A stretch of 64,000 nt of DNA from Paramecium sonneborni (taxonomy: Eukaryota; Ciliophora; Oligohymenophorea; Peniculida; Parameciidae), in contig CAJJDN010000093.1 of assembly GCA_905182985.1 (NCBI GenBank), positions 71,407-135,406 on the forward strand, given 5' to 3'. The notes beneath the pieces are model-generated. The model did not search any database, was not told the DNA's origin, and saw only the letters and a list, made by a program, of their open reading frames with translations. Every line of letters starts with the position of its first letter. The stretch's first letter is position 1. Shown here one piece after another: positions 13,487 to 25,027 of this stretch. A program made the translations under genes and the position numbers.

Positions 13487-15487
13487 GCAAATACTATAGG
13501 GGTAAAATATTAGCTCATACTCTTGGCATGGATTTTGAATGGTCAAATGCTTCTAGTTATTTTTAACAAATGGATCGTATAATTTATTTTGTTAATAATA
13601 ACACTGAAAAATTTAAAATGTCTATTTAATATGCAACTCCATAATAATATATACAAATCTTAAATTAACAAAATATTACATACCCTAATTAAGAAGAAGA
13701 TTTTTTTCCTTATTCAGATCATCCTCATGAATATTGGTCTGGTTTCTATTCAAGTAGACCATATTTTAAAAGGTATGTCAAAAAAATGGGTCGATATTTT
13801 TAACAAGTAAAAAGATTTTATTCAATAATAAAAATGAATAATATTTGTAAAAACATTTGTGATGAATCTTCAATCTCAGAATTAGCCGAGGCTTTAGGTA
13901 CAGCCTAACATCATGATGCAATTACTGGTACTGCAAAATAATATGTAATTGATGATTACATTAATCAAATTAAAAAAGCTCATCTTAAGATGAATAATCA
14001 AATTTATTCAATTTTAAATTATTTATCAAATACATCCTCAACATTTCATTTACTATGTCATTTTAATGAATCAGACTCTTGTGATTCTTTAGTTAAGCCT
14101 CTGAGCTAAAACTAAAGTGTAATTGTTACTATAATTGATACAAAAATCAATAATGAGGGTAATGAATATTTAAAAATATCGATTCCAACAAATATCAGTA
14201 TAACAGTAAAAGATGAAATTGGTAATCTAATTGAGGGAGAGATTATTTGTATAAATAATCAATGTATTCTCTATTTACTTAGAAAGATAGATAATTCAAA
14301 ACTTTTACATAAAATACATATAACTGTTTGTTCTAATAATGACACCAATATTGTAAGATTAGAACCTAAATTTATAGAAATTAATAAGGATACTAAAATA
14401 TTTGATAAATTTTATTTGCTCTACAAAGCTTATTTATCAAATTCATCTAGTTTAAGCAGTGGAGCATACATATTTAAACCAAACGGAAATGCCTAAGATT
14501 ATGGTGATTATCTATCAGCCATTTAATTTACTGGTAAAATGATTTAATAGATTTATATCGAAAAAACTACTTTAAAGGTATGGATTACAAAATTTAAAGA
14601 TTAAAATATCTTTTCTATTGATACTTTTTTAGATTCTGTTGATATTTCTGATTTAAATGGTAAAGAAATAGTATTTTAAATTTACTCTGACATCTAAAAT
14701 AATGGAGTGTTTTATACAGATAGTAATGGATTAAAATTATAAAAACGTATAATTAATCATAGGGATTCATGGAATGTAAAAATGAAAGAAAAAATAGCAG
14801 GCAATTATTTTCCAGTTAATGGTGTTATCATGATTGTTGATAATTTTGGAAAATAATCTTGTGCTATTTTAAATGATAGAGCATAAGGAGGAAGTAGTCT
14901 AAGTGAAGGAGTTATTGAGTTAATGTTATAAAGAAGATTAGTAAGGGATGATAATAAAGGATTATCTGAGGTTTTGGATGAATAAGAAATTTATAATGGT
15001 ATTAAAGTAGGATAAAAATAAATGATTTCCCATACGGTGATTTTTTATAATCATCAAGATTAACCAAATCTAATAAGGGAATTCTAATATAAATAAGATT
15101 TATAACCTTTGTTATATTTTTCAACATAGAATTCAATAACATATTCTTCTCTGTTGGATATATTCTAAGGATTTTTGATTAAAAATTCAGATTTAAATTT
15201 GGGCAAACTTTATATAGAGCCTTGGCTTGAAGAAAATCAATATTTAGTTAGAGTTCACAACATGAGGGAAGAAGGAATTTTAAAATTAAATTTCCCGAAA
15301 GGATTAAAATTTTTAGAAACAACTTTAACTGGAAATTAAGATTTAAAAATTTGGAAGAATAAAAGATTAAGTAATTGATTTTTATTATTTAGAATGGAAT
15401 GAAAGCCACACAACAAAATAATCTGAATATTATTAAGATGATGAAGTTGGACCTATGAAAATTAAAACTTGGATAGTAACCATTTGA
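12711..15487 (+). CDS. Lysosomal-type alpha-mannosidase, glycoside hydrolase family 38
   Basis: 909 residues after removing introns 12962-12986 (25 nt) and 15371-15392 (22 nt). A short signal peptide (MFLVLILLLKTQG) precedes the GH38 domain. Visible hallmarks are PHSHNDVGW (zinc ligands His and Asp), EVVYFKKWW across the first intron, GGWCMNDEA, GWQIDTFGHS with the nucleophile Asp, FFPYSDHPHEYWSGF, and QHHDAITGTA with the last zinc-ligand His. These are diagnostic of class II mannosidases of the lysosomal branch, which cleave alpha-linked mannose from N-glycans. The C-terminal beta domains are present and the protein ends GPMKIKTW. Length is close to animal lysosomal mannosidase. Likely an enzyme of lysosomes or food vacuoles. 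Confidence 0.95.
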
Positions 15488-16423
15488 AAATAAACATTAT
15501 TTGTATTTTATTTTAATGAAATATAAATATTAGAAAAGATGAAAACTATTTCACTAAGATCATCCGATTATGAATCTTTCAATAATTATTTTACTTTTCA
15601 AAACTTTTATTATGTTCCTAATTCAAGTTTTCTAATAAGAAAGCTTCCTTGAAATAAAACAAAAAATTCAAAGATTTTATATTTGGAATTATAAGCTATA
15701 ATTGATCGATCTCCTCATACCTAAATAAATCATATTAAAGAGAAATCTTAATAATTTTTTAGCATTTCCATTAATTGGACTATATGTTAAAAAAAGAGAT
15801 ATAAATTTTGTTTTATGGACAAAATTATTTAAAAATAATGGAATTTCAATTGTAGATAATTAGGTCTTATTAATGAATATTGTTTTATATATTCAAGAGT
15901 TTCCAGAACTGTAACATTATAAATATAAGAAAAAAAAAACATGATCAAAAAGGTTGAAATGATTATCAGATCTTAAGATAGAAAAAAAATAATAATTATA
16001 TGATTTATTTAGACTCAAAAATCTTGATTATTTATGATTCATTGGTATTTTGCTTGTAAATACAATTATCTTTTAAAAATACCAATGATTTCATAGTGAA
16101 TTCTAAAGTTAAAAAATCTTAAGGTCTAACCCATAATTTTTTTAAAATGTGACTAAATCTAATTTTTATCATTACCAGAGCCGAGTTATTTGTTGATATT
16201 TATAATAAAATTTAAGAATAGAAAGATATCTAACTCAAATTTAACTTTTAAATCATATAAAAATCATTAAAATCATATATAATTTATATATATTTGGAGA
16301 TTAATATTTTTTAATATTCATCTATTATCATAAGGATAAAGAAATAAAATTGAAAAAACAGTTTATGAAATGTTTTAAAATTGTTTTTTACATTAACAAA
16401 TAAAAAGTAAACCATTAGATTTA
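15488..16423. other. Intergenic stretch with an unsupported open frame
   Basis: About 0.9 kb between the mannosidase stop and the LITAF gene end. An ATG at 15539 opens 37 codons to a TGA at 15650; the same frame then stays open to TGA 16001. With only one stop codon such runs are expected by chance, and the translation shows no known motif. No firm gene. Confidence 0.4.
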
Positions 16424-16793
16424 TCAATCCATAATTTGAAATTAAGTTTTTCCAAGTGGAATTTTGCATTAAGGACAAGAGTGGAAAACATCCTTGCAGT
16501 CGTCAATTATACATGGGAGACAAGAAACACAAACCAAACCAAAAGAACATAACAAAAGTATGCAAGAGGCAACATAAGTTTGTGATCCAACTTTGCGCAC
16601 TATAACAGTATCAACCTTAAATACTGGTTTACTTTACCTTTTATTTACATTATGGACATTAAACTCTAACAGATTAAACATGTCCATCTCCAGTGACTTA
16701 AGTTGATGAAACCAATTTAATTTATTCAAAAGTTAATTGTTTTAAATTACTTTTTTCTGGCACGATTGCTTAATTAGTTTAATTAGGTATCAT
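16424..16793 (-). CDS. LITAF-like zinc-ribbon membrane protein
   Basis: 115 residues with one 22-nt intron (16616-16637) that splits the zinc ribbon. The two CxxC halves, CPQCK near residue 54 and HSCPQCKIPLG near the C-terminus, flank a hydrophobic, cysteine-rich hairpin (CILLLCSFGLVCVSCLPC), the LITAF/SIMPLE domain arrangement. Family members sit on the cytosolic face of late endosomes and lysosomes through this hairpin and help sort membrane cargo. A hydrophilic, glutamine-rich N-terminus precedes it. The splice restores the conserved CxxxVxT spacing. A neighbouring lysosomal mannosidase is suggestive but not evidence of linkage. Confidence 0.88.
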
Positions 16794-17145
16794 AATTTAT
16801 TTCTAGCTTTTATCATCGGTGTTTTAAATATTATATTAATTTGCATTGCTTTAAATGTGTATAAAAATTTCATCACCATCACTTTATTGCATTTTCTTAT
16901 TTTCTTCTTTATTATTCATATTCATTAAATACTAAAAATTATAAATAAAAGTTAAATAATTCTTGGTAGTTAATTAGTGTAATTAGTTTTTGTAATTTAA
17001 GATGGAAAATAGACTTAAAGTTTAATTGTAAGAAATCTGATTAGAAAGCTAATGTTGTAAAAGTTCTAAAATTTATATAAGAAAAAAAAAATAAGCTATT
17101 TTAATATTAAGTATTAAAAATTATATTTGAAAATAGATAAAAATA
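16794..17145. other. Divergent promoter region between LITAF-like gene and CFAP52
   Basis: About 350 AT-rich bases between two divergently transcribed genes, so it should carry both promoters. No gene or clear motif seen. Confidence 0.4.
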
Positions 17146-19304
17146 ATGTAATCAGAACTTGAGATTTAGGCAGTAATAGGATTTACAGGTACATTAATTA
17201 TATAAATTAAAAGGGAGAATAATTCAAGGATTAGTTTTGCATCCTGATAATGAGGTATTAAATAATCTATTAGCTAAAAGCATATAATATATCCATTAGG
17301 TTCGACAATTGTAGTAAGACATATAATTACTAGATAATAAACATTTTTAAGGTATGGATATGTGATATATAATAATAGAGGACATGATAATTAGATCTCT
17401 GTAATAACAGTTTCTCGAAGTGGAGATTATGTTGCATCTGGGTAGAAAACTTATATGGGTTTTTAAGCAGATATAATAATATGGGATTTCAAAGAAAGAA
17501 GCATGATTCATAGATTGAAATTACACAAGGTGTTAATTTAATCATTGAGTTTCTCTAATAATGAATTATATTTGGCATCATTAGGAGGAATTGATGATAA
17601 AAATATGTTGATTGTTTGGGATATAAAAGCAGGGAAAGCTTTGTATGGAACACCTAATAGAGATCCTGTAAATTAAGTGTAATTTTACAACTAATCAGAT
17701 GAAAAGATGATAGCAGTTTTAAATACAGGAGTATAAATATTAACAATAGATAAATTAAATAAAAAGGTATGATTGTAAATTATATAAAGATTTAATCAGT
17801 AGATGTAAATTTTGGAAATGTAAAAAGAACATTTAATTGTGTAGCAATTGATAGAAATGATAAGTTCTGTTATTGTGGAACAAAGACAGGAGATGTATTT
17901 GAAATATAAATGGATATGGCAATTTATAAAAGATTAGCACCAGTTAAGAAATTGTTTTCATAAGGAGTTAATTGTTTGGGATTACTGTAGAATGGAGATA
18001 TAATAGTTGGTGCTGGAGATGGAATGATAGCAAAGATATCTTATTAAACAATGTAAATAGTAGCAAGTAGTGAATTATTGGGAGGAGTTACATCAATATC
18101 ATTTACAAATGATTAAACTCATTTTTTTGCAGGAACTAATCAAAGTAATATATATTGGTTGGATACTGAAAAATTAATACCTGAATTAAGAAACACATGT
18201 CATTATGAAAGAATAAATGATGTAGCATTTCCTCATAATTATTCAGATGTTTTTGCTACAAGTTCATTAAATGATATCAGAGTTTGGAATGCTAAAAATA
18301 GATAAGAATTATTAAGAATTTAAGTTCCTAATCTAGAATGTTGGGCAGTTTCATTTATGAATGATGGTAAAAGTATTGTAAGTGGTTGGAGTGATGGAAA
18401 AATTAGATCATTTTTACCATAATCAGGTAGATTACTTTATGTAATTAATGATGCACATATACATGGTTGTACATCCTTAACTTGTACTTCTGATTGTTTA
18501 AGAATTATATCAGGAGGATCAGAAGGAGAAGTTAGAGTTTGGGAAATTGGAAAATAAACTTAAGTTATGAAATCTTCTATGAAAGAACATAGAGGAAGAG
18601 TATGGTCTATTTAAGTCAGAAGAAATAATGAATAAGCTGTTAGTGCTAGTGCTGATGGTTCTTGTATTATATGGGATCTTAAATCATTTACTAGAGTTAT
18701 GTGTTTATTTGAAAGTACCTTATTCAAAATGGTTCTATATCATCCTGAAGAAAGTTAATTATTAACTACTGGTAGCGATAGAAAAGTATTTTATTTATTT
18801 ATTTATTTATAGGTTACTTATTGGGAAACATTTGATGGGTAAGCTATCAGAATGTTAGATGGTTCTGAAGAAGGAGAAGTTAATGCATTAGCTATTACAA
18901 AGGAAGGAGAACATTTTGTATCTGGAGGAGAAGATAAAGAAGTTAAATTATGGGGTTATGATGAAGGAATCTGTTATTTCAAAGGTTAAGGACATTCAGG
19001 TACTATCACTAGAGTATGTATTCTCTTTCTTAATTTATAGATTACTATTAGTCCAGATTAAAAAACTATTATTTCAGTTGGAGCAGAAGGAGCCATCTTT
19101 ATATGGAAAATGCCTGAATCTGTTATCAATTCTAAAGCCTAATAAGAGTTACCTACTGTTTAAAGTATTAAAAACTAAAATCATAATCCTTAATTATCTT
19201 AATAATAACAATTATAATAATCAGTACCTAAAGATGCATAATCATAAAAATCTAATCCAGTTGCTAAATCAGTCAAATCAAACACCAAATCATCTAAAAA
19301 ATGA
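17146..19304 (+). CDS. CFAP52: Cilia- and flagella-associated protein 52 (WD40 repeat, WDR16)
   Basis: 667 residues after removing six introns (17189-17213, 17255-17280, 17352-17378, 17767-17789, 18786-18812, 19014-19040), all 23-27 nt. The protein follows CFAP52 closely: AVIGFTG at the start, YPLGSTIVVRHI, GDYVASGQKTYMGF, DIIIWDFKERS, SLGGIDDKN, later HGCTSLTCTSD and GHSGTITRVTISPDQ, ending in a WKMP strand and a glutamine/asparagine/lysine-rich tail. CFAP52 is a double beta-propeller inside doublet microtubules of motile cilia, where it stabilises the inner junction. Human CFAP52 is about 620 residues; the excess here is the tail. A near-identical 3' copy follows after an N. Confidence 0.95.
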
Positions 19305-19517
19305 TTCATTTAAATTTCAGTAATAAGTTATCAAAATTAATAAATTTTTCTATTATTCATTAAATTTAATTATTAAAAATTTTTTTTATTAAATTTTTAT
19401 ATAAAATATCATTTTTTATCTTAACCTATTTAAGAACCCCCAATTTTTTAGCTTTATAAAAAAGAATCTTATTTGAATAGACCAAATTAAGGTAACCCAA
19501 CTTTACTATTCTATTGT

Positions 19518-19518
19518 N
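19518..19518. other. Single-N contig join
   Basis: One N between the 3' flank of CFAP52 and a 5'-truncated second CFAP52 copy. Unlike the joins at 12426 and 30910, the sequence after it is not identical to the upstream copy. Confidence 0.9.
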
Positions 19519-20426
19519 ATGGAGTGATGGAAAAATTAGATCATTTTTACCATAATCAGGTAGATTACTTTATGTAATTAATGATGCACATATACATGGT
19601 TGTACATCTTTAACTTGTACTTCTGATTGTTTAAGAATTATATCAGGAGGATCAGAAGGAGAAGTTAGAGTTTGGGAAATTGGAAAATAAACTTAAGTTA
19701 TGAAATCTTCTATGAAAGAACATAGAGGAAGAGTATGGTCTATTTAAGTCAGAAGAAATAATGAATAAGCTGTTAGTGCTAGTGCTGATGGTTCTTGTAT
19801 TATATGGGATCTTAAATCATTTACTAGAGTTATGTGTTTATTTGAAAGTACCTTATTCAAAATGGTTCTATATCATCCTGAAGAAAGTTAATTATTAACT
19901 ACTGGTAGCGATAGAAAAGTATTTTATTTATTTATTTATTTATAGGTTACTTATTGGGAAACATTTGATGGGTAAGCTATCAGAATGTTAGATGGTTCTG
20001 AAGAAGGAGAAGTTAATGCATTAGCTATTACAAAGGAAGGAGAACATTTTGTATCTGGAGGAGAAGACAAAGAAGTTAAACTATGGGGTTATGATGAAGG
20101 AATCTGTTATTTCAAAGGTTAAGGACATTCAGGTACTATCACTAGAGTATTTAATCTATTTCTAAATTAAGATTACTATAAGTCCAGACTAAAAAACTAT
20201 TATTTCTGTTGGTGCAGAAGGTGCTATTTTTATATGGAAAATGCCTGAATCTGTCATCAATTCTAAAGCCTAATAAGAGTTACCTACTGTTTAAAGTATT
20301 AAAAAATAAAATGACATCCCTTAATTATCTTAATAATAACAATCAGCACCTAAAGATGCATAATCATAAAAATCTAATCCAGTTGCCAAATCAGTCAAAT
20401 CAACCACAAAATCATCTAAAAAATGA
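19519..20426 (+). CDS. CFAP52: CFAP52 paralogue, 5' end missing at contig edge
   Basis: Encodes the last third of CFAP52, in frame from the first full codon at 19520 (TGG) to TGA at 20424. It aligns with 18387-19304. Up to the last intron only a few silent changes are seen, and the 27-nt TTTA-rich intron looks the same. The last intron then differs in sequence and length (25 versus 27 nt), and the last exon carries many silent third-base changes and an in-frame 9-nt deletion in the Q/N-rich tail. Silent changes mean it is probably a functional paralogue or allele and not a decayed copy. The 5' two thirds lie outside this contig. Confidence 0.85.
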
Positions 20427-20547
20427 CAAAATTTCATTTACATTCCATTATTAAGTAATCAAAATTATAGATAAAAATAATTTTCAATTATTATTTAAAT
20501 TTAAGAATTAAAATTTATATTTAAATGCTCAGACTTTACTATAAAAA

Positions 20548-23276
20548 TCATTCATTTTCGATTATATTAGAATTAAGTTGTTATTTACTTTATAAAAACG
20601 ACCCTTACTTAACAAAAGAACTAGTAATTTTTATTTCACTTTATATTTATGATTATATTTTCTATTTTTATTTATTCTATTCATTTTTTTGAAATTCTTC
20701 TTCCTTTTTCTTAATATTAATTTATTAATTTATTTATTCCTCAATAATATTAGTAATTTTATTTATATCTTACTCATTCAAATTATTATTTTCTATAAGA
20801 TTTTGAATCTTTTTATTAAACACTACTGAGTTTTTTAAATTTTATTAGGTTTGGGTGTTTATATATTAAGTTACTTACAATTATTATTAATTTTATTTTC
20901 CTTCATTAGTTTCTGCCACTAACTTTCTAAAATTATTTACAAAATCATCATTTGAATCTTAATTATTTTAGAGTTCAAGTTTATACTCAGGTTCCTCCAT
21001 CACTTACCAAATATATTATCTACCTTATTATGGAAGTTTTGGAAGGGATTAATTATAAAAAAAAGTTTGTATCAATAAATAAAAGTCAATAATAAAATAA
21101 ATAATAGACAAATACCCAAAAACTCCTAATAGAATGTAGCCGGAATAATTGTAGTAAGACTCAATAGCTATAAAAGAATAAAATAGTATAAAATTCAAAA
21201 ATAATTATGATCCAAGTTTCCTTTTCTATTCACTTCTCTAAGTGGCAGAAGTTATCTTTTTGGGTAGTTAAAGAAACTGCCAAAAATATGTTATCATAGA
21301 AAAGTAACGAACCATCTTATAAATTCGAATTTTTTTGTTAATCAAATGGAAAAGTATCACAAATATTGCCATTATTAATAAAATTAGTTCTTAAGATGCT
21401 TTTTAATTATTGAATTTAATCCAACCATGTATGATTATTAAATTAGATAATATTGAAATTACTACTCCTAAATCTAAATAGCATTAAGTTTGAATTAAAT
21501 AGATAATAATGTGACTTATGTATTTTAATAAAGGAAAACTATAAAGCAAAAAAAATTCTTGTTGTTAAAATTATTCTTTTTTTATCTTGCATCTGGAATC
21601 TTTAACATAATCATCTTCTTAGACTTCACAAATAATTAAGTCTTAATCTGTTTATTCTTGAGACAATAAGACATCAACTTTATCAGATTAACATATCTAA
21701 AAAACAAATTTTTATTCATCTTCATTCTTTTAGGCTTATATTAAAACTTTTTAGTTTTTATCTTTTTCAATAATTTTATCATTAAAATGATACAGTTAGA
21801 CTAACAACAAAAATAACAAAACATTCAATGCATAAAAAAGGGGTAAGATAACAGCAATTGCAGTATATCCAACAGATTCCTCTAATAAATTATAGATAAC
21901 TGAATAAGGGCATTAAAAAGAGAAAAAAAAACCTAAGATAATTTTATTAATTTACAGATTGAAATTCCAAAATAATTGTAAAAAACTTAAACTTTTGATA
22001 TAAACCATTGGAATACATTTCTAAATTACCCAAACTTGCACTTTCTCAATTGATAGTTAATGTTTTATTTGTATTCACAAAATTAATTGAATAGAATTTC
22101 AAACTAATTTTTCTCAAATTTTTATTCTACAATTCTTTTTGTTATTATTTTTAACTCTAAATGATTATTTTGATACATAATTTTAGGCAATATTGAATTA
22201 TATCCTAATGCCCATGCATTTTTATAATATTCTGTTTATAATTTATTTATATAATTTTCTATTTCATCTTAAATCTTCGACCATTTATAGATACAAGAGA
22301 GTGGATCGTGAAATTGTTTAATTTTAAACATTGAGTCTATTTTAAGAGCTATTTCTGCAAAATCCCCTTGAAAATCATACTAAGATTTTCCTTCATAATA
22401 AAATTTTTTTAAACAGGTGATACCAAAATATTTATCACCTTAGTTTTCCAAAATAGAAAAAAGTTATAAAATATTAATGTTTTCTTCAAAATTTTCATTA
22501 CTAGATGCTATTACAGCAAATTTTGGTTAAATAAATTTTAAAATTCCTTAATAAATCCATTTAATCAAATCCAACTTATCTAACTCTCTAGCTAAAACAA
22601 AAAAAAAATAATATCCTGTGGTATTTTATATCTAAAAGTAGAAACAATGGTGATTAGAAGTAGAAAATTTTTTGTGAAATGGCACGTATTTCCTTTCATA
22701 TAGATCAAGAAATGTATTCATATTTGATCTCATTAATTTCTTAAAAGCTGATTTTCCATTTATTAATACAATGGGGTTAATTTTAATATCATCATTTCTG
22801 TACTATTCCATTTAATTTTGCAAATCTTGAAAATTTTCTCCTTTATATATTAATACTGAGACATTTGATCCTGGATTTTGAATTTCTGTATTTAAATTTA
22901 TCTAATCTTAATTACACAATCTTTAAAAGCCAGCTTCTCCTTTATTTGGTAAAAGTGATTTAGGACCAAACACTACATCTGGTAAGCAGTCTTCAATTTT
23001 TTAAATGTTATTTATTTTTAGAGTTTATTGTAAATTTTGTTCATTATTTTTTGCTATATCAATTACTCTTTTCATTTAGTTTATTTTTATTTAAAGCAAA
23101 TATTTTTGATTTTTTGAAATTAGTCTTACAAGGTCAACTTTGTCAACAGATAGAGGAAAAGTGACATATTAATTAGTTGTTGTTTCATAGATTTCTCTTT
23201 AAAAAGGAATTTCTTCTTAACTATCAAATAAGATAATGCAATCTTTTTCCAAATTCATTCTATTTCCTTATTACAT
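20548..23276 (-). CDS. Large multi-pass membrane protein, possibly glycosyltransferase-2/chitin-synthase-like
   Basis: 901 residues with one 23-nt intron (21933-21955); the first in-frame ATG is at 23276, with a second at 23258. Residues up to about 440 are hydrophilic and likely cytosolic. A stretch around FQCPYSVIYNLLEESVGY then leads into a membrane region with about seven helices (VILPLFYALNVLLFLLL; FLLYSFPLLKYISHIIIY; GVVISILSNLIII), and the tail is asparagine/glutamine-rich. The order of a soluble domain, a Q/R-rich entry (YQLRKCKFGQFRNVFQWF) and C-terminal helices recalls processive GT2 enzymes such as chitin synthase, but I do not see the canonical catalytic aspartates or QxxRW. That assignment is weak. 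It converges tail to tail on the CFAP52 paralogue. Confidence 0.65.
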
Positions 23277-23871
23277 TTGTAAATATACTATAAAATTTAA
23301 TATTAAATTATCAAAGTAGTTTTTAAGTTTAATACAATAAAAACTAAAGTTGATTTCAAAATAGAATATTTTTTTTATAGAAATTATAGAATGTAGATAA
23401 AATATGATTACTTGTGTATTTATTTAAAGAAAATATAAAATATTCTAATAAATCCGACGATTTAAATTATTTTTGTAAACAAGTTAAAAAGCCTAAGTCC
23501 TTTGATAAAAATTATTTATTGAATAGTTTGCGTTATTATGGACTAATGTTGATTTATGGTGAAAATTTCTAGTTATTTTTATTAAGACTCTTAATTAGAC
23601 TAATGATTTATGATTTTAATAAGTTTTGCAATAAAATCTTTTTAATAAATAATTAATTAAAATTATTTATTGTTCTTTTCGATTAATAAGTCATAATGAT
23701 CACAAAATGATTTAATAAACAAAAGCATTTTTGTTCTTTTTGGAATTACAAATGTACTTCTGAGATGAAAGAAAATAGAGAGAAATATTAATACAGAAAA
23801 GAAATTTTGTAATAAATTTAGATATAAATTATATTTAGTGTTGTAAAATATGATATTTTAATAATAAATAA
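23277..23871. other. Divergent intergenic region
   Basis: About 600 bases between the multi-pass protein gene and the nucleoside hydrolase, which are transcribed away from each other, so both promoters are expected here. A run of about 90 open plus-strand codons occurs in it without a good start or family resemblance; I do not call it. Confidence 0.4.
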
Positions 23872-24985
23872 ATGGCAGAATAATAAGAATAATTAAAGTT
23901 CACACATCCTTTTCCTAAATTGCTTTTTGATGATAGTCATGTTGAATTCAAGAAATACTCAAAATATATTATAGATACAGATGCTGGATCAGATGATGCT
24001 CATGCAATATTAATTGCCTCTTATATTCTAAAATATATTAGAACAGATGCAGAATTAATTGGAATAACAGCAGTTGCTGGTAATGCAGCCCTTGATAATG
24101 TAATAAAAAATGTATTAAATTTAAATATAACATAAAGGTGTATATTACTACAAGGATTGGACATTTTGGTGATAAACCTCCAAAAATATATAAGGGTTGT
24201 AGAACAGATACATTAAGAAGATTTTATAGAGATAATTACTTTTTGGAAGATGGATTAGGTGGATAACAATAAAGATTATTAAGTGAATTAGGTTTATAGG
24301 ACAAACCATTAGAATATTTTCATGAGAAATAACATGCTTGTGATTTCATAAAAGATTCTATTTATAAATATGGAGAAGATTTATGCATTATTTGCATAGG
24401 GCCAATGACAAATATTTATTTAACATTAACAATGTATCCAGATATTATAGATAAACTTGGTTGTTTATTTGCAATGGGAGGAACATATATGGGAGTAGGA
24501 AATGCAGCAAATTCAGTAGCTGAATTTAATGTATAAACTGATGTAGAAGCAACAGCAGCAGTAGCTATGGCAAAGTTTAAATAAAAATTGTTATTACCAT
24601 TTGATGTTGTATTAGCTTACACATTAGATAAAAAGAATGGTAAAGTTATTTTTGAGAATGGAGCTAATACAAAGAAATCTTAATTTGTTGAAAGCATATT
24701 TAAAGCAGTAAGCCATGATGGAAATTATATACTTTGTGATGGTAATAATTAAATATTAGTTTGTTAGAACTGGCTGTTATGGTTGCTTTGGTTCCAAATT
24801 TGATTGTTTATTCATTAAAAAAGAATATATCTATTGTCTCTGATGGATAAGCTAGAGGATAAGTTATTATTGATTGGTTAACTTTAATGAGAGGAAATTA
24901 AAAATCAGTTGTCAGTATATTAACAGCATTTGAATGGGATTCTGTTATCGACATAGCAACCAAAGCTAATTTAGATTAATAATGA
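23872..24985 (+). CDS. Inosine-uridine preferring nucleoside hydrolase
   Basis: 352 residues after removing introns 24112-24137 and 24742-24767 (26 nt each). The N-terminal calcium/substrate motif is DTDAGSDDAHA near residue 40, followed by GITAVAGNAALDN, a glycine-rich core (CIGPMTNIYLTL), MGGTYMGVGN and AEFNVQTDVEA, where EFN and the Asp correspond to the family's ribose and calcium ligands. The reaction is hydrolysis of the N-glycosidic bond of ribonucleosides to free base plus ribose, part of purine/pyrimidine salvage. The length matches eukaryotic family members. No signal peptide, so probably cytosolic. Its 3' end converges on the next gene with 42 bp between. Confidence 0.94.
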
Positions 24986-25027
24986 TATATCAATATCAAT
25001 ATTTACATTAATTTAATAAACTAGTTT

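Noticed and set aside
15539..16003. Plus-strand open frame continuing the mannosidase frame after its stop, broken once by TGA at 15650
   Set aside because: With TGA as the only stop in AT-rich DNA, 100-codon open runs are expected by chance; no motif, and the mannosidase C-terminus is already complete.
18916..20454. Two similar lysine/leucine-rich plus-strand ORFs that look like a repeated small gene
   Set aside because: They are out-of-frame reads of the 3' ends of CFAP52 and its paralogue under the standard code.
23410..23710. Open plus-strand frame upstream of the nucleoside hydrolase
   Set aside because: No good start, no family resemblance, and it overlaps the expected divergent promoters.
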